Notes: a model not told the origin generated them from the sequence alone. A DNA stretch of 43,598 nucleotides from Massilibacteroides sp. (GCA_028708075.1 JAQVZS010000010.1:1-43598); one strand, 5' to 3'. Shown: positions 25,301-34,590, counted from the stretch's first letter. A program made the numbers and translations.

Positions 25301-26602
25301 TTAGTCAAGATAATCGATTGTCTTTTCACCGATTATTTTTCGTAGTGTGTTTTTTAATATTGTATGCTGGATGAACAAGTCGTGTTCGGGTACATGATCG
25401 GTATCATGCATCGGACTTTTAAAATAAAATGATAGCCACGTTTGTATACCATGGAACCCACAACGCGAAGCCAGATCAGTAAACAAAACCAGATCAAGAC
25501 ATAATGGAGCTGCCAAAATAGAATCCCGGCATAGAAAATCCACTTTCAATTGCATCGGATATCCCAACCAACCGACAATATCGATATTGTCCCATCCTTC
25601 TTTATTATCCTTTCTGGGCGGATAATAATTGATACGTACTTTGTGGTATATATTTCCGTAAAGTTCCGGATAAATGTCCGTTTGCAAAATCGTGTCGATT
25701 ACAGACAGCTTACTGACTTCTTTGGTTTTGAAAGATCCTGGATCATCCAATACTTCTCCATCTCTATTCCCTAAAATGTTGGTTGAGAACCAACCGTCCA
25801 ATCCGAGCATTCGTGTCTTTAACATCGGTGCCAAGACTGTCTTCAACATGGTCTGTCCTGTTTTATAATCTTTTCCGCAAATCGGAACTTGTTTCTTCTC
25901 AGCAAATTGCCACATGGCAGGAATGTCTATACACAAGTTCGGTGCTCCCATAATGAATGGACAACCTTCGGCTATGGATGCATAGGCATAACACATGCTT
26001 GGAGAGATAACTTCCGTATTATTCTCTTTCATCGCTTTTTCGAAGGCATCGAGTGTTTCATGTTCTTTACTTTGCGGAATAAAAACTTCCGTACTGGCTG
26101 CCCACATAACGACTATACGTTCGCAATTATTTGTTTTCTTGAACGAACGGATGTCCTCACGTACCTGTTCCATCAGCTCCCAACGGTTGTCCCCTTTTTT
26201 AACATGGGTGCCGTGGAGTCTTTTTACGAAGTTTTGATCAAAAACTGCTTTCATTGGCTGTATCGCAGTCAATTCTTCTTTCACAACGTCTAAATCGTCT
26301 TTGCTTAGCACTTCGGCATGCCTAGCCGCTTCGTACAAATTTTCTTCAAAAATGTCCCAGCCCCCAAAAACCAGATCGTTTAGTTCCGCAAGAGGAACTA
26401 CTTCTTTGATTTTGGGGAAACGATTGTCTTTTCTTTTCCCTAACCGAATGGTTGCTAATTGGGTTAATGAACCAATAGGTTTTCCATGTCCTTTTCGAAT
26501 AGACAACGTGCCGGCAATAAATGTGGTTGAAACAGCACCACCGACTCCGATAACAAGTACTCCAAGTTTTCCTTCAGGAGTTTGAATTTTCATGTCATTC
26601 AT
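25301..26602 (-). CDS. ino1: myo-Inositol-1-phosphate synthase (MIPS)
   Basis: 433 aa from ATG 26602 (next Met at 26593). A 30-residue upstream in-frame extension to 26692 was rejected because it is hydrophobic, low-complexity and covers promoter-like sequence. The NAD-binding Rossmann motif is VLVIGVGGAVSTTF near residues 9-22. The mid-protein segment NTEVISPSMCYAYASIAEG and the conserved CGKDYKTGQTMLKT, GWFSTNILGNRDG and LGYPMQLKVDFLCRDS blocks are classic MIPS/inositol-3-phosphate synthase signatures. It converts glucose-6-phosphate to myo-inositol-phosphate and heads the seven-gene minus-strand cluster, marking it as an inositol-lipid locus. Confidence 0.95.
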   Translation of the reverse strand: MNDMKIQTPEGKLGVLVIGVGGAVSTTFIAGTLSIRKGHGKPIGSLTQLATIRLGKRKDNRFPKIKEVVPLAELNDLVFGGWDIFEENLYEAARHAEVLSKDDLDVVKEELTAIQPMKAVFDQNFVKRLHGTHVKKGDNRWELMEQVREDIRSFKKTNNCERIVVMWAASTEVFIPQSKEHETLDAFEKAMKENNTEVISPSMCYAYASIAEGCPFIMGAPNLCIDIPAMWQFAEKKQVPICGKDYKTGQTMLKTVLAPMLKTRMLGLDGWFSTNILGNRDGEVLDDPGSFKTKEVSKLSVIDTILQTDIYPELYGNIYHKVRINYYPPRKDNKEGWDNIDIVGWLGYPMQLKVDFLCRDSILAAPLCLDLVLFTDLASRCGFHGIQTWLSFYFKSPMHDTDHVPEHDLFIQHTILKNTLRKIIGEKTIDYLD

Positions 26603-26635
26603 GTTAATAAAAGTTCGTAAATAAATAAAATTCAA

Positions 26636-26643
26636 CAAATTTA
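26636..26643 (-). promoter_or_regulatory. Promoter -7 element (TAAATTTG) for the inositol-lipid cluster
   Basis: A perfect TAnnTTTG on the minus strand lies 33 nt before the MIPS ATG at 26602, with a T-rich -33 region. It supports the shorter MIPS start and makes this the likely promoter for the seven-gene cluster. Confidence 0.5.
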
Positions 26644-26689
26644 GTGTAATAAAAAGCAGAAAACTGGTTGAATACATAGTATAGTTGGT

Positions 26690-26708
26690 CAAAAATACTA
26701 TATTTTTG
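26690..26708. promoter_or_regulatory. Palindromic back-to-back -7 elements between MIPS and GH51 genes
   Basis: CAAAAATA (26690-26697) and TATTTTTG (26701-26708) form a perfect 8-bp inverted repeat around CTA. Each half is a TAnnTTTG element pointing outward, so the site could be overlapping divergent promoters or a dyad operator. The plus copy is 113 nt before the GH51 ATG. Confidence 0.35.
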
Positions 26709-26821
26709 TTATGTGTAATTCATTTTGATGACGAAACGTTTATCTTTTTATTATATATTTCTTTTTATTTCTGTATAGGATATTAATATCTATTTTTACA
26801 TTCGTACACGAGATTGATTTT

Positions 26822-29299
26822 ATGGTTGATTTTAAAAGATATACAATCTTTTTTTTAAAGGCGTCTGGGATAATACTCTTTTTTTTATCTGGTGGATGTG
26901 TGCCGGATCTCCCGGTTACTTCCACCATTACGGTAGATATAGAAAAGACGTCCCTTCCGGTGAATCCTTCTCTTTATGGCTTGACGCTGGAAGAAATTAA
27001 CCATGGAATTGAAGGCGGTTTGTATGCTGAACTTATTCGTAATCGGAGTTTCGAAGAAGGTCTTTTACCTCTTCATAGTGCATATGACAGAAGTAGAGGT
27101 TTACTTGTGACGCCCAATAGGTGGACACTTCCTTTTCCATCACCGGAATCTGTCCCGGGTTGGTCTAAGTTGAGCGACAATACTTTTTTTTCGCCGGATA
27201 TGACGTCCCCGGTGAACGAACAAAATAAACGTGCTTTGGCTGTTTCTGTTTTTTCTCGTGAAGGGGAACGGGGGGGAGTGATTGCAAAAGGCTATAATGG
27301 AATTTTACTGAAAAAAGGGAAAAAATATGATCTTTCATTTTATGTACGTTCTGTTAATCAGAATCCTTGTCCGATTTATGTCGCTCTTGAGGATTCGTCT
27401 TGTACGCGATTATTAAGTAATCGTTTTCAGGTGTTACCTTCTTTTGACTGGAAAAAATTCAAGTATGAGTTTACTGCAAAGGAAGATTTGTCTGATGCGG
27501 TTTTAACTGTTTCGACGGAAGAATCTGCGTCTTTTTCCCTTGATGAGGTTTCCTTATTTCCGCGGCAAACCTGGAAAGAGCGTCGTAACGGTTGGCGTGA
27601 TGATTTAATGAAAGAATTGAAATTATTATCTCCTCAATTTATTCGTTTTCCTGGAGGTGTTTTTGTGGAAGGATATACGAATGGTACATATCCTGTGTGG
27701 AAAGAATCAATTGGCCCGGTTGCCGAAAGAAGACATTTTTGGAATGTTTGGGGATATGGGACATCTAATGGAATGGGGTATCATGAGTTTCTACTCTTAT
27801 GTGAAGATTTAAAGGCCGAGCCGGTTTATGTCATAAATAGCGGAATAACGAATCAAGAACGACGCCCTCGTTATGAAGTGATTACGGAGATGAATAAATT
27901 AGTACAGGATGCTTTGGATGCGATTGCTTATGCTAATGCGCCGGTTGATTCTCTTTTTGGAAAAATGCGGGCGAAAGATGGTCATCCAGAATCGTTTAAT
28001 CTTAAATATATTGAAATAGGCAGTGAGAATTACGGTACGGAATATATGAAACGTTTTCAATTGTTCGAAGAAGCAATTAATGCCAAATATCCGGAAATAA
28101 CGGTAATTAGCAGTTTCCCGGTCGAGGATAAAATGAAGGGAAAATGGGCTGATTGCCATATGTATGCGGATCCGGATTTTTTTATAGCGAATCATGCTCG
28201 TTACGAACAGAAGAAAATTTCTTTGAATAAACCTGTGGTTTTTATAGGTGAAATGGGGGTAATTGATCCGTTTTATGGCGGGACGTTAAAGGCTGCAATC
28301 GGAGAAGCTTGTTTTTTAATTGGGGGGGAAACCTATCCTCAAACGGTTAAACATATTGCTTTCGCACCCGTTTTCGGCAATTTGGATTATGATATACATC
28401 ATTACCCCTTACTGCTTTTTAAAAAAGACCAGATCGTTCGTACACCTTCTGCTTACTTATTCCAATTATTTGCATCGAATCGGGGAAATCTGCTTTATCC
28501 GTCTACCGTTGAGACGTATTCCCGACCGAATGTTAAGCTTGGTCGGGCTTCTATCGAACTGTTTGATAACAGCTATGAAATAACACGGATAAAGATTGAT
28601 GGAAAACCAGTGACGCGGACAGAAATTAAAAGAGGAAATTGGACGGTCTACACCGATAGACTTATTCCTGCGGCTAATATTTGGAATTATATTCTTTTAG
28701 GGGATTCTGGGATTTATAATTATGATTTTTCTGCAACCGTAAAACGAACGAAAGGGAGTGATCCGATTCAACTTCGGATTCGGGATAATGGTTGTGATGG
28801 TGAGTTCTGCAATTGTATCGGACTATCATTAGGTGAGGAATTTGTCCATTTATATTATCAGGCAGGTACGATTAAAGACACTTTGGTGACCCCTATTCGT
28901 TTTCCTTTTGTCAGCCACCGTGAATATACCATATCATTAAAGGCTGCAGATGACCTTTTGCAGTGCCGGATCGATGGTAAACTAATTTGTGAGGTTCTAT
29001 TAAAACCACTTCCTTCTCTTGTGGCGGTGGCGACTTTGGATGAAAAATCAAATCAATTATTGTTGAAGGTGGTAAACACGACTTTCCATGAAGAAATAAC
29101 GGAATTGAATTTGGAAGGTATTCATGTGAAAAATAATATAGAAATTATTGAACTCGCTGGAGAACCGGAAGATAAAAATTCACTTCAATTTCCCGATCGG
29201 ATAATTCCGGTCAAAAAAACATACTCTTTTGCTCTCGGTCGGCCGATGATATATCGTTTTCCTCCTCATTCCATCAGTCTGTTAAAGATGCAATTTTAA
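26822..29299 (+). CDS. GH51 alpha-L-arabinofuranosidase lipoprotein
   Basis: 825 aa. Lipoprotein signal peptide (FLSGGC, Cys26). Then the GH51 N-terminal signature NPSLYGLTLEEINHGIEGGLYAE-type, an inserted carbohydrate-binding-like jelly roll (~100-245), the TIM-barrel catalytic domain (FIRFPGGVFVEGY near 278) and the alpha-L-AF C-terminal domain. The acid/base Glu is Glu402 in IGSENYG and the nucleophile is Glu477 in FIGEMG. The residue before Glu402 is Ser, where clan GH-A enzymes normally have Asn. It should release arabinofuranose from arabinan or arabinoxylan in the periplasm or at the surface. It stands alone, with no SusC/D pair. Confidence 0.9.
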   Translation: MVDFKRYTIFFLKASGIILFFLSGGCVPDLPVTSTITVDIEKTSLPVNPSLYGLTLEEINHGIEGGLYAELIRNRSFEEGLLPLHSAYDRSRGLLVTPNRWTLPFPSPESVPGWSKLSDNTFFSPDMTSPVNEQNKRALAVSVFSREGERGGVIAKGYNGILLKKGKKYDLSFYVRSVNQNPCPIYVALEDSSCTRLLSNRFQVLPSFDWKKFKYEFTAKEDLSDAVLTVSTEESASFSLDEVSLFPRQTWKERRNGWRDDLMKELKLLSPQFIRFPGGVFVEGYTNGTYPVWKESIGPVAERRHFWNVWGYGTSNGMGYHEFLLLCEDLKAEPVYVINSGITNQERRPRYEVITEMNKLVQDALDAIAYANAPVDSLFGKMRAKDGHPESFNLKYIEIGSENYGTEYMKRFQLFEEAINAKYPEITVISSFPVEDKMKGKWADCHMYADPDFFIANHARYEQKKISLNKPVVFIGEMGVIDPFYGGTLKAAIGEACFLIGGETYPQTVKHIAFAPVFGNLDYDIHHYPLLLFKKDQIVRTPSAYLFQLFASNRGNLLYPSTVETYSRPNVKLGRASIELFDNSYEITRIKIDGKPVTRTEIKRGNWTVYTDRLIPAANIWNYILLGDSGIYNYDFSATVKRTKGSDPIQLRIRDNGCDGEFCNCIGLSLGEEFVHLYYQAGTIKDTLVTPIRFPFVSHREYTISLKAADDLLQCRIDGKLICEVLLKPLPSLVAVATLDEKSNQLLLKVVNTTFHEEITELNLEGIHVKNNIEIIELAGEPEDKNSLQFPDRIIPVKKTYSFALGRPMIYRFPPHSISLLKMQF

Positions 29300-29357
29300 A
29301 ACATCAATCATGAAAAGTATACTGATAGAGTATTGATTGAACATTGCCTTAAAAAAT

Positions 29358-29393
29358 CCCGGTTATTTCCCCTCAATGGGAAAAATAACCGGG
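29358..29393 (-). terminator. Intrinsic terminator of guaB
   Basis: CCCGGTTATTT (29358-29368) pairs with AAATAACCGGG (29383-29393). Read on the minus strand the stem is followed by ATTTTTTAA, a proper U-tract, so it terminates guaB. On the plus strand it may also stop GH51 read-through, but only a weak T-rich stretch follows. Confidence 0.75.
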
Positions 29394-29438
29394 GCAAATT
29401 TGTTAAATATGAACGTTTCTTAGTTTTCTTAAAAGTTT

Positions 29439-30932
29439 TTAATTGTGTTCTTTTAGGATCACATCATGAGCGCCTCCTTCAACAATACTCGTCGAAGAGA
29501 CCAATGTTATTTTAGCATTTTTCTGTAACTCTGGAATGGTTATGGAACCGCAACTGCACATAGTCGCTTTAATTTTACCAAGGGTTGTGATCAGATTGTC
29601 TTTCATTTTTCCGGCATAAGGGACATAACTATCTACGCCTTCTTCAAATTTCAGGTTTTCCGTTCCTCCCATGTCGTAGCGTTGCCAGTTCTGCGCGCGA
29701 TTGGATCCTTCACCCCAATATTCTTTTACATAGTTGTTTTTTATGCGAAGAACTTTTGTCGGAGATTCGTCAAACCGGGCAAAATAACGTCCCATCATTA
29801 AAAAGTCTGCGCCCATTGCCAACGCTAAAACCATATGATAGTCGTGAACAATACCTCCATCACTACAAATGGGGATATAAACGCCTGTCTTTTTAAGATA
29901 TTCATCCCTTGCCTGTGCGACATCGATGATTGCAGTCGCTTGTCCACGTCCAATTCCTTTTTGCTCGCGGGTGATACAAATAGATCCGCCTCCAATACCG
30001 ACTTTTACAAAGTCGGCTCCGGCTCCCACTAAATAAAGAAAACCTTCTTTATCAACCACATTCCCTGCGCCAACCAATACTTTGCCATTATATTCTTTTT
30101 TGATCCAGGTTAGTGTCTCTTTTTGCCATTCGGAATAACCGTCGGATGAATCGATGCATAACACATCGGCACCAGCTTCAACTAAAGCAGGCACGCGCTC
30201 TTTATAATCTCGTGTATTGATGCCAGCCCCGATAAGTAAACTTTTATCTTCCGCAGACAGTTCATTCGGATTTTCTCGGTGATTGTCGTAATCTTTACGG
30301 AATACAAAATATGCTAAATTGTCGTTTTCGTCAATGACCGGCAGAGTGTTTAATTTATGTTCCCAGATAATTTGATTCGTTTCGGAAAGTGTCAGTCCTA
30401 CTTTTCCAACAATCAATTTAGCAAAAGGAGTCATAAACTCTTTTACCTTTTTATCTTTTGAATCTTTCTCCACACGGTAATCACGGCTAGTCACTAATCC
30501 AAGCAACTTCCCATTGGGCGTCCCGTCTTGTGTAACACCTATCGTAGAATGACCTGTCGTTTCAACTAATTTCAAGACATCCGCCAACGTGTTTTCGGGG
30601 GTTAGGTTCGAATCGCTGATTACAAATCCGGCTTTAAATTTTTTCACCTTGCGAACCATTTCCGCCTGATTCTCTATTGGTTGCGAGCCGAAGATGAAAG
30701 AAAGACCCCCGTTGCGCGCTAATTCAATTCCGAGTTCCGGGCCGGATACGGATTGCATGATGGCTGAAACAAAAGGGATATTCAACATGACGGCCGACTT
30801 TTCGCCCCAATGGTGTTTGACTAAAGGTGTTTTTAGTGAGACGTTTGTCGGAATACATCCTTTGGTGGTTAGTCCAGGAATCAGAAGATATTCACCAAAG
30901 GTTCTTGATACATTGTTTAAAAAAATTGCCAT
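29439..30932 (-). CDS. guaB: Inosine-5'-monophosphate dehydrogenase
   Basis: 497 aa. It oxidises IMP to XMP with NAD+, the committed step of GMP synthesis. The TIM barrel is interrupted by tandem CBS domains (~100-225: [23 protein letters not shown] and VKEFMTPF segments). The active-site loop [13 protein letters not shown] carries the catalytic Cys and the phosphate-binding region is [11 protein letters not shown]. The flap MGGTEN and the K+-site region are present. The N-terminal ISIM-type sequence ([25 protein letters not shown]-like) differs from E. coli GuaB but matches a Bacteroidota form. Promoter TACTTTTG on the minus strand (30969-30976) lies 37 nt upstream. Single-gene unit. Confidence 0.95.
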   Translation of the reverse strand: MAIFLNNVSRTFGEYLLIPGLTTKGCIPTNVSLKTPLVKHHWGEKSAVMLNIPFVSAIMQSVSGPELGIELARNGGLSFIFGSQPIENQAEMVRKVKKFKAGFVISDSNLTPENTLADVLKLVETTGHSTIGVTQDGTPNGKLLGLVTSRDYRVEKDSKDKKVKEFMTPFAKLIVGKVGLTLSETNQIIWEHKLNTLPVIDENDNLAYFVFRKDYDNHRENPNELSAEDKSLLIGAGINTRDYKERVPALVEAGADVLCIDSSDGYSEWQKETLTWIKKEYNGKVLVGAGNVVDKEGFLYLVGAGADFVKVGIGGGSICITREQKGIGRGQATAIIDVAQARDEYLKKTGVYIPICSDGGIVHDYHMVLALAMGADFLMMGRYFARFDESPTKVLRIKNNYVKEYWGEGSNRAQNWQRYDMGGTENLKFEEGVDSYVPYAGKMKDNLITTLGKIKATMCSCGSITIPELQKNAKITLVSSTSIVEGGAHDVILKEHN

Positions 30933-30968
30933 ATGATTAATTTATTTGCGGATGAAAGATTAATCGCA

Positions 30969-30976
30969 CAAAAGTA
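30969..30976 (-). promoter_or_regulatory. guaB promoter -7 element (TACTTTTG)
   Basis: A perfect TAnnTTTG on the minus strand, 36 nt ahead of the guaB ATG. The region upstream on that strand is T-rich (CATTTTTG) but closer than the usual -33 spacing. Confidence 0.5.
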
Positions 30977-31007
30977 ATCATTTCTTTTCAAAAATGTATT
31001 TTCTCTT

Positions 31008-32294
31008 TTAATATTCCTTGTCACAAAAGTAATCGACCATACGGAGGATAGCCCGACTACATGCTTCGCAGAAAGGTGCATAGTCGCGCATCATACAATG
31101 ATCGGCCGGGCGGTAAATTCCTTTGGAAATGTACCCCCCTCCTTCGAATACGCCGGTTTTGTTCTTGTAGGCGTTGGATAGTGGGGTAGGGATGGGGGTG
31201 TTAGTGGGAAGCAGGTCTTTCCATTTTTTATCGAAATCCACCAATGTTGTGATGTTAGGCTCCCATGGCTCGTATTTTAAATTATAGAAATCATTGTAGG
31301 CAACTTCCGAAGAAAAGTATTCATCTGCCAACCCGGCAAAACTATGTCCGAATTCATGTACGAAAACATGTAATGTTCTTTCATTGTCAGCTGTTCCAAT
31401 GGCATAGAAATTATACATCCCTCCTCCTCCGTATGTTTTCGCATTAACTAAAACGAAAATTGCGTCACAAGGTACGTTCCACACGGCGTTTCGGATAGAA
31501 CGGATATCCGGTGTGGTCAGATAACGGTCTACTCCGAATGTATAATACCCCGAATTTAGGGCCGTATTTTTATAGACTCCTTTACCGGAAGAGTCAGTCC
31601 CTGATTCTTCCGAGACCAAACAGACTCCCCAAACATTAAAATTTTCTTTGCACTGATCAAACGGTGGGATTGTGAACAGGGATTCGGCGAAACGATGTGC
31701 GTCAGCTTCAAATTTTTCCTGTTCCGCCGCTGTGTATCCTTCTGCTACAAAGACAAGATCGGCTTTTTCTGCTGAATCGCCTTTTTTCTGAATACAGAAG
31801 ACTTTGTTCTCTTTTAGCTTTCCACGATCGATGAAGATCGAAGTTGGGTTTACCGTTTGTTTTAACAATGGATGAAATTGCATGTCTGTTTTATCGCGTG
31901 CCGAAATTTCGACAATGATTTCCTGTTTGGGAAAAGGAACGGCAACGGCGTTGGTCCAGGCTTGCGTTTCTTCTTTAGCCTGACTGGTGCTCAGCCATTC
32001 TTCAAATAAAGTGTTGAATCCCCGCGAATAGATAAGTTCGTTTGTTTTTTTATCGTAAATATTGACATAATATCCACCATAACCGAATTGATCGATTAGA
32101 TTCTTCTTTGGTCCTCCCCAGACAGGCTCCTCGCGCATTTGTTCGATGGCAGCTGTTTGAAAGGTCGAATTTCCACTTAAAGCGAAATCGATGCGTAACG
32201 TTTTAGGTTCAAAATACTGGTCGAATTTGTCCTGAGCGTGGAGTACGACGAGGCAGAAACAGGTAGAGAGTAATAATAGTGCTTTTGTTTTCAT
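31008..32294 (-). CDS. Peptidase M64 (IgA-peptidase-like zinc metalloprotease)
   Basis: 428 aa from ATG 32294. An in-frame ATG 18 nt upstream (32312) would place the start ~16 nt from the -7 element, and the shorter form gives a cleaner signal peptide (MKTKALLLLSTCFCLVVLHAQ). An N-terminal M64_N-type beta domain is followed by the peptidase: VFVAEGYTAAEQEKFEADA, then the zinc motif HEFGHSFAGLADEY (HExxH plus downstream Glu/Asp). A CMMR...FCEACSRA motif is near the C terminus. The family is named for Clostridium ramosum IgA protease, but most members have unknown substrates. Secreted or periplasmic; single-gene unit. Confidence 0.9.
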   Translation of the reverse strand: MKTKALLLLSTCFCLVVLHAQDKFDQYFEPKTLRIDFALSGNSTFQTAAIEQMREEPVWGGPKKNLIDQFGYGGYYVNIYDKKTNELIYSRGFNTLFEEWLSTSQAKEETQAWTNAVAVPFPKQEIIVEISARDKTDMQFHPLLKQTVNPTSIFIDRGKLKENKVFCIQKKGDSAEKADLVFVAEGYTAAEQEKFEADAHRFAESLFTIPPFDQCKENFNVWGVCLVSEESGTDSSGKGVYKNTALNSGYYTFGVDRYLTTPDIRSIRNAVWNVPCDAIFVLVNAKTYGGGGMYNFYAIGTADNERTLHVFVHEFGHSFAGLADEYFSSEVAYNDFYNLKYEPWEPNITTLVDFDKKWKDLLPTNTPIPTPLSNAYKNKTGVFEGGGYISKGIYRPADHCMMRDYAPFCEACSRAILRMVDYFCDKEY

Positions 32295-32327
32295 GCGTTT
32301 TAGAATTGACATTTGTTACTAATGTCA

Positions 32328-32335
32328 CAAATATA
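32328..32335 (-). promoter_or_regulatory. M64 peptidase promoter -7 element (TATATTTG)
   Basis: A perfect TAnnTTTG on the minus strand, 33 nt upstream of ATG 32294. Its position favours 32294 over 32312 as the start. Confidence 0.5.
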
Positions 32336-32426
32336 ACGATTCTCTATATAAATTATTCTTTTAGGTGTGTTTTTACATCTTTATGTTGATTGAAGGAACT
32401 TTGATAAATGAATGAGAATACATATG

Positions 32427-32461
32427 AAAGGGAGATATTCTTAAATGGAATATCTCCCTTT
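32427..32461. terminator. Stem-loop terminator between ferritin and M64 genes
   Basis: AAAGGGAGATATTC (32427-32440) and GAATATCTCCCTTT (32448-32461) are a perfect 14-bp inverted repeat with a 7-nt loop, 34 nt after the ferritin stop. It should end the ferritin transcript; the U-tract is short. Confidence 0.65.
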
Positions 32462-32494
32462 GTGGAAGTTGACTATCTTTCTAGTTTGTAAGTG

Positions 32495-32977
32495 TTATCG
32501 TTTTCCTAATTCCATATCCAGGAATACAATGTTTTTTTCACCCATAAGCTTGAATTTTGCGATGATTTTTTGTGCAGACTCTTCTTCTTCAACTTGTTCT
32601 CGTACAAATCCCCACAGAAAATCCTGTGTTGCCTTGTCTTTTTCAGCTGAGGCAATATTGACTAATTTATCAATCGATTCGGAAACATGCACTTCATGTT
32701 TGTAAACATGTTCGAATACTTCCAGAGGCGATCCCCATCCAGTCGGCACAACATTTATTTGACCGACTTCCGGTTCTCCTCCACGTTTAACACTCCACTC
32801 AATTATTTTATGCGCGTGTCCCAACTCTTCTTCTGCTTGTTTTTTCATCCAATGGGCACACCCTGACAGCCCCATTTTGTCAAAATAGATTGACATGGAT
32901 AAATACAGGTTGGATGACCACATTTCTTCATTGATTTGCTCATTCAGAGCATCCGATAATTTTTTATTTAGGCTCAT
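32495..32977 (-). CDS. ftnA: Bacterial non-haem ferritin
   Basis: 160 aa from ATG 32977. The upstream in-frame ATG at 33037 was rejected because it lies inside the promoter -7 element. This is a four-helix-bundle ferritin: the ferroxidase residues lie in NEQINEEMWSSNLYLSMS (Glu near 17), EEELGHAHKI (Glu and His of ExxH, ~50-53), SAEKD (~94) and REQVEEEE (~126-131). It oxidises and stores iron in a cytosolic 24-mer and protects against Fenton chemistry. Its length fits FtnA, not the shorter Dps. Promoter TTTG-N17-TATATTTG is well formed, and the gene is transcribed alone, divergent from rarA. Confidence 0.95.
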   Translation of the reverse strand: MSLNKKLSDALNEQINEEMWSSNLYLSMSIYFDKMGLSGCAHWMKKQAEEELGHAHKIIEWSVKRGGEPEVGQINVVPTGWGSPLEVFEHVYKHEVHVSESIDKLVNIASAEKDKATQDFLWGFVREQVEEEESAQKIIAKFKLMGEKNIVFLDMELGKR

Positions 32978-33034
32978 AACTCTATTAATTAAAATCGCTT
33001 TATTTAAAACAATCCAAAATTGCTTTTGTTCTGT

Positions 33035-33063
33035 CAAATATAGTGATAAAAAAGTTAGTCAAA
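33035..33063 (-). promoter_or_regulatory. Ferritin promoter (TTTG-N17-TATATTTG)
   Basis: On the minus strand the -33 TTTG (33063-33060) and -7 TATATTTG (33042-33035) are 17 nt apart, a near-ideal Bacteroidota promoter. It decides the ferritin start at 32977. Confidence 0.65.
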
Positions 33064-33105
33064 TAAATATAAGTTGTGTTGGTTCTGGAATCAGTACGAC
33101 TTTTT

Positions 33106-33113
33106 TATTTTTG
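33106..33113 (+). promoter_or_regulatory. rarA promoter -7 element (TATTTTTG)
   Basis: A perfect TAnnTTTG 61 nt before ATG 33175, with TTGG at 33079-33082 as a loose -33. Divergent from the ferritin promoter. Confidence 0.4.
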
Positions 33114-33174
33114 GTATTTGTAAAAACGGGGGGGCTTTCTTTGTTAAATGGGAAAAATAGGCGAATTTTGCTTC

Positions 33175-34449
33175 ATGACAAATCAACCTTTAGCTGAACG
33201 ACTGCGTCCTAAAACGCTGGATGAATATATCGGCCAGAAACATCTAGTGGGTGAGGGAGCTGTTTTGCGTAGAATGATCGATGCAGGACGCATCCCTTCT
33301 TTTATTTTATGGGGGCCCCCGGGGGTTGGCAAAACTACGCTGGCGCAAATTATCGCCCATAAACTGGAAGCACCGTTTTATACATTGAGCGCCATCAGTT
33401 CGGGGGTGAAGGATGTGCGTGAGGTGATTGATAAAACAAAAAGTAACCGTTTTTTCAATACGACATCGCCTATTCTTTTTATTGATGAAATACATCGTTT
33501 CAGTAAATCTCAGCAAGATTCGTTATTGAATGCCGTAGAGACGGGCGTTTTTACTTTAATTGGAGCAACGACGGAAAATCCATCTTTCGAAGTAATCCGT
33601 CCGCTTCTTTCTCGTTGTCAGGTTTATGTATTGAAATCTTTGGATAAAAACGATTTGTTGGAACTACTGGATCATGCGATAAGGAATGATCAATTGCTTA
33701 AAGAAAAAGAAATTGTGTTGAAAGAGACAGGTGCGATGCTTCGTTATTCCGGAGGCGATGCACGTAAACTTCTGAACATTCTTGAACTCTTGGTTTCTTC
33801 GGAAGAAGGCAAACATATCGAAATTACAGATGCGAAAGTGGTGGAACGTTTACAGGAAAACCCTGCCGCTTACGATAAGGGTGGCGAAATTCATTACGAT
33901 ATTATCTCTGCTTTTATCAAATCTATTCGTGGGAGCGATCCTGATGCCGCGATTTATTGGCTGGCACGAATGGTTGTAGGAGGAGAGGATCCGGAATTTA
34001 TAGCCCGCCGTTTGGTAATTTCTGCAGCCGAAGACATTGGATTAGCGAATCCGAACGCGTTACTTTTAGCGAATGCCTGTTTCGATGCTTTGAGAAAAAT
34101 CGGTTGGCCGGAAGGGCGTATCGTACTTGCCGAAACGACGGTTTATTTAGCATGCAGTGCGAAAAGTAACTCAGCCTATTTATCTATTGATAGGGCGATC
34201 GATTTGGTTAAACAAACTGGAAATCTTCCGGTTCCTCTTCATTTGAGAAATGCGCCGACTCAATTAATGTCGGATTTGAATTATGGAAGTGATTACAAAT
34301 ACGCACACGATTATCCAGGGCATTTCGCAAAACAGGATTATTTACCTCGCGAACTCTTGAAAGAGAGGCTGTGGAAAGGGCAGGAGAGCCCTGCAGAAAA
34401 AAAGCTTGCGGAATATATGAAAGCGTTATGGGGTGAGCGCTATTCGTGA
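33175..34449 (+). CDS. rarA: Replication-associated recombination protein A (RarA/MgsA)
   Basis: 424 aa from ATG 33175, where similarity begins (MTNQPLAERLRPKTLDEYIGQ). The nine-residue extension from 33148 adds nothing family-like. AAA+ clamp-loader-type ATPase: Walker A GPPGVGKTT (~43-51), Walker B ILFIDEIHRF (~98-107), sensor ATTENPSFE and the arginine-finger region PLLSRCQVY. The C-terminal MgsA domain that makes the tetramer is present (GSDPDAAIYWLARMVVGGEDP through DLNYGSDYKYAHDYPGHFAKQDYLP). It acts at stalled forks together with RecA, SSB and DNA polymerase functions. Followed by a 141-nt gap before serC. Confidence 0.96.
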   Translation: MTNQPLAERLRPKTLDEYIGQKHLVGEGAVLRRMIDAGRIPSFILWGPPGVGKTTLAQIIAHKLEAPFYTLSAISSGVKDVREVIDKTKSNRFFNTTSPILFIDEIHRFSKSQQDSLLNAVETGVFTLIGATTENPSFEVIRPLLSRCQVYVLKSLDKNDLLELLDHAIRNDQLLKEKEIVLKETGAMLRYSGGDARKLLNILELLVSSEEGKHIEITDAKVVERLQENPAAYDKGGEIHYDIISAFIKSIRGSDPDAAIYWLARMVVGGEDPEFIARRLVISAAEDIGLANPNALLLANACFDALRKIGWPEGRIVLAETTVYLACSAKSNSAYLSIDRAIDLVKQTGNLPVPLHLRNAPTQLMSDLNYGSDYKYAHDYPGHFAKQDYLPRELLKERLWKGQESPAEKKLAEYMKALWGERYS

Positions 34450-34590
34450 TAAAATGCCGGCCTCATCTGTGTTTTAATAACGAAATGCTTGTTCCTATAA
34501 AAAAAAAACGTACATTAGCCGCCTGTTTTTTACGTTCGAGGTTAAGTGGACATTTATATAACATTTTTATAAAATTTAATTCATTAAAGT

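Noticed and set aside
25889-26293. 134-codon plus-strand frame opposite MIPS
   Set aside because: Antisense shadow of a strongly conserved enzyme.
26603-26692. Upstream start for MIPS adding 30 residues
   Set aside because: The extension is hydrophobic, covers the TAAATTTG promoter element and is not part of the MIPS fold.
32978-33037. Upstream start for ferritin adding 20 residues
   Set aside because: The ATG falls inside the -7 element of a well-formed promoter; the ferritin fold starts at MSLNKKL.
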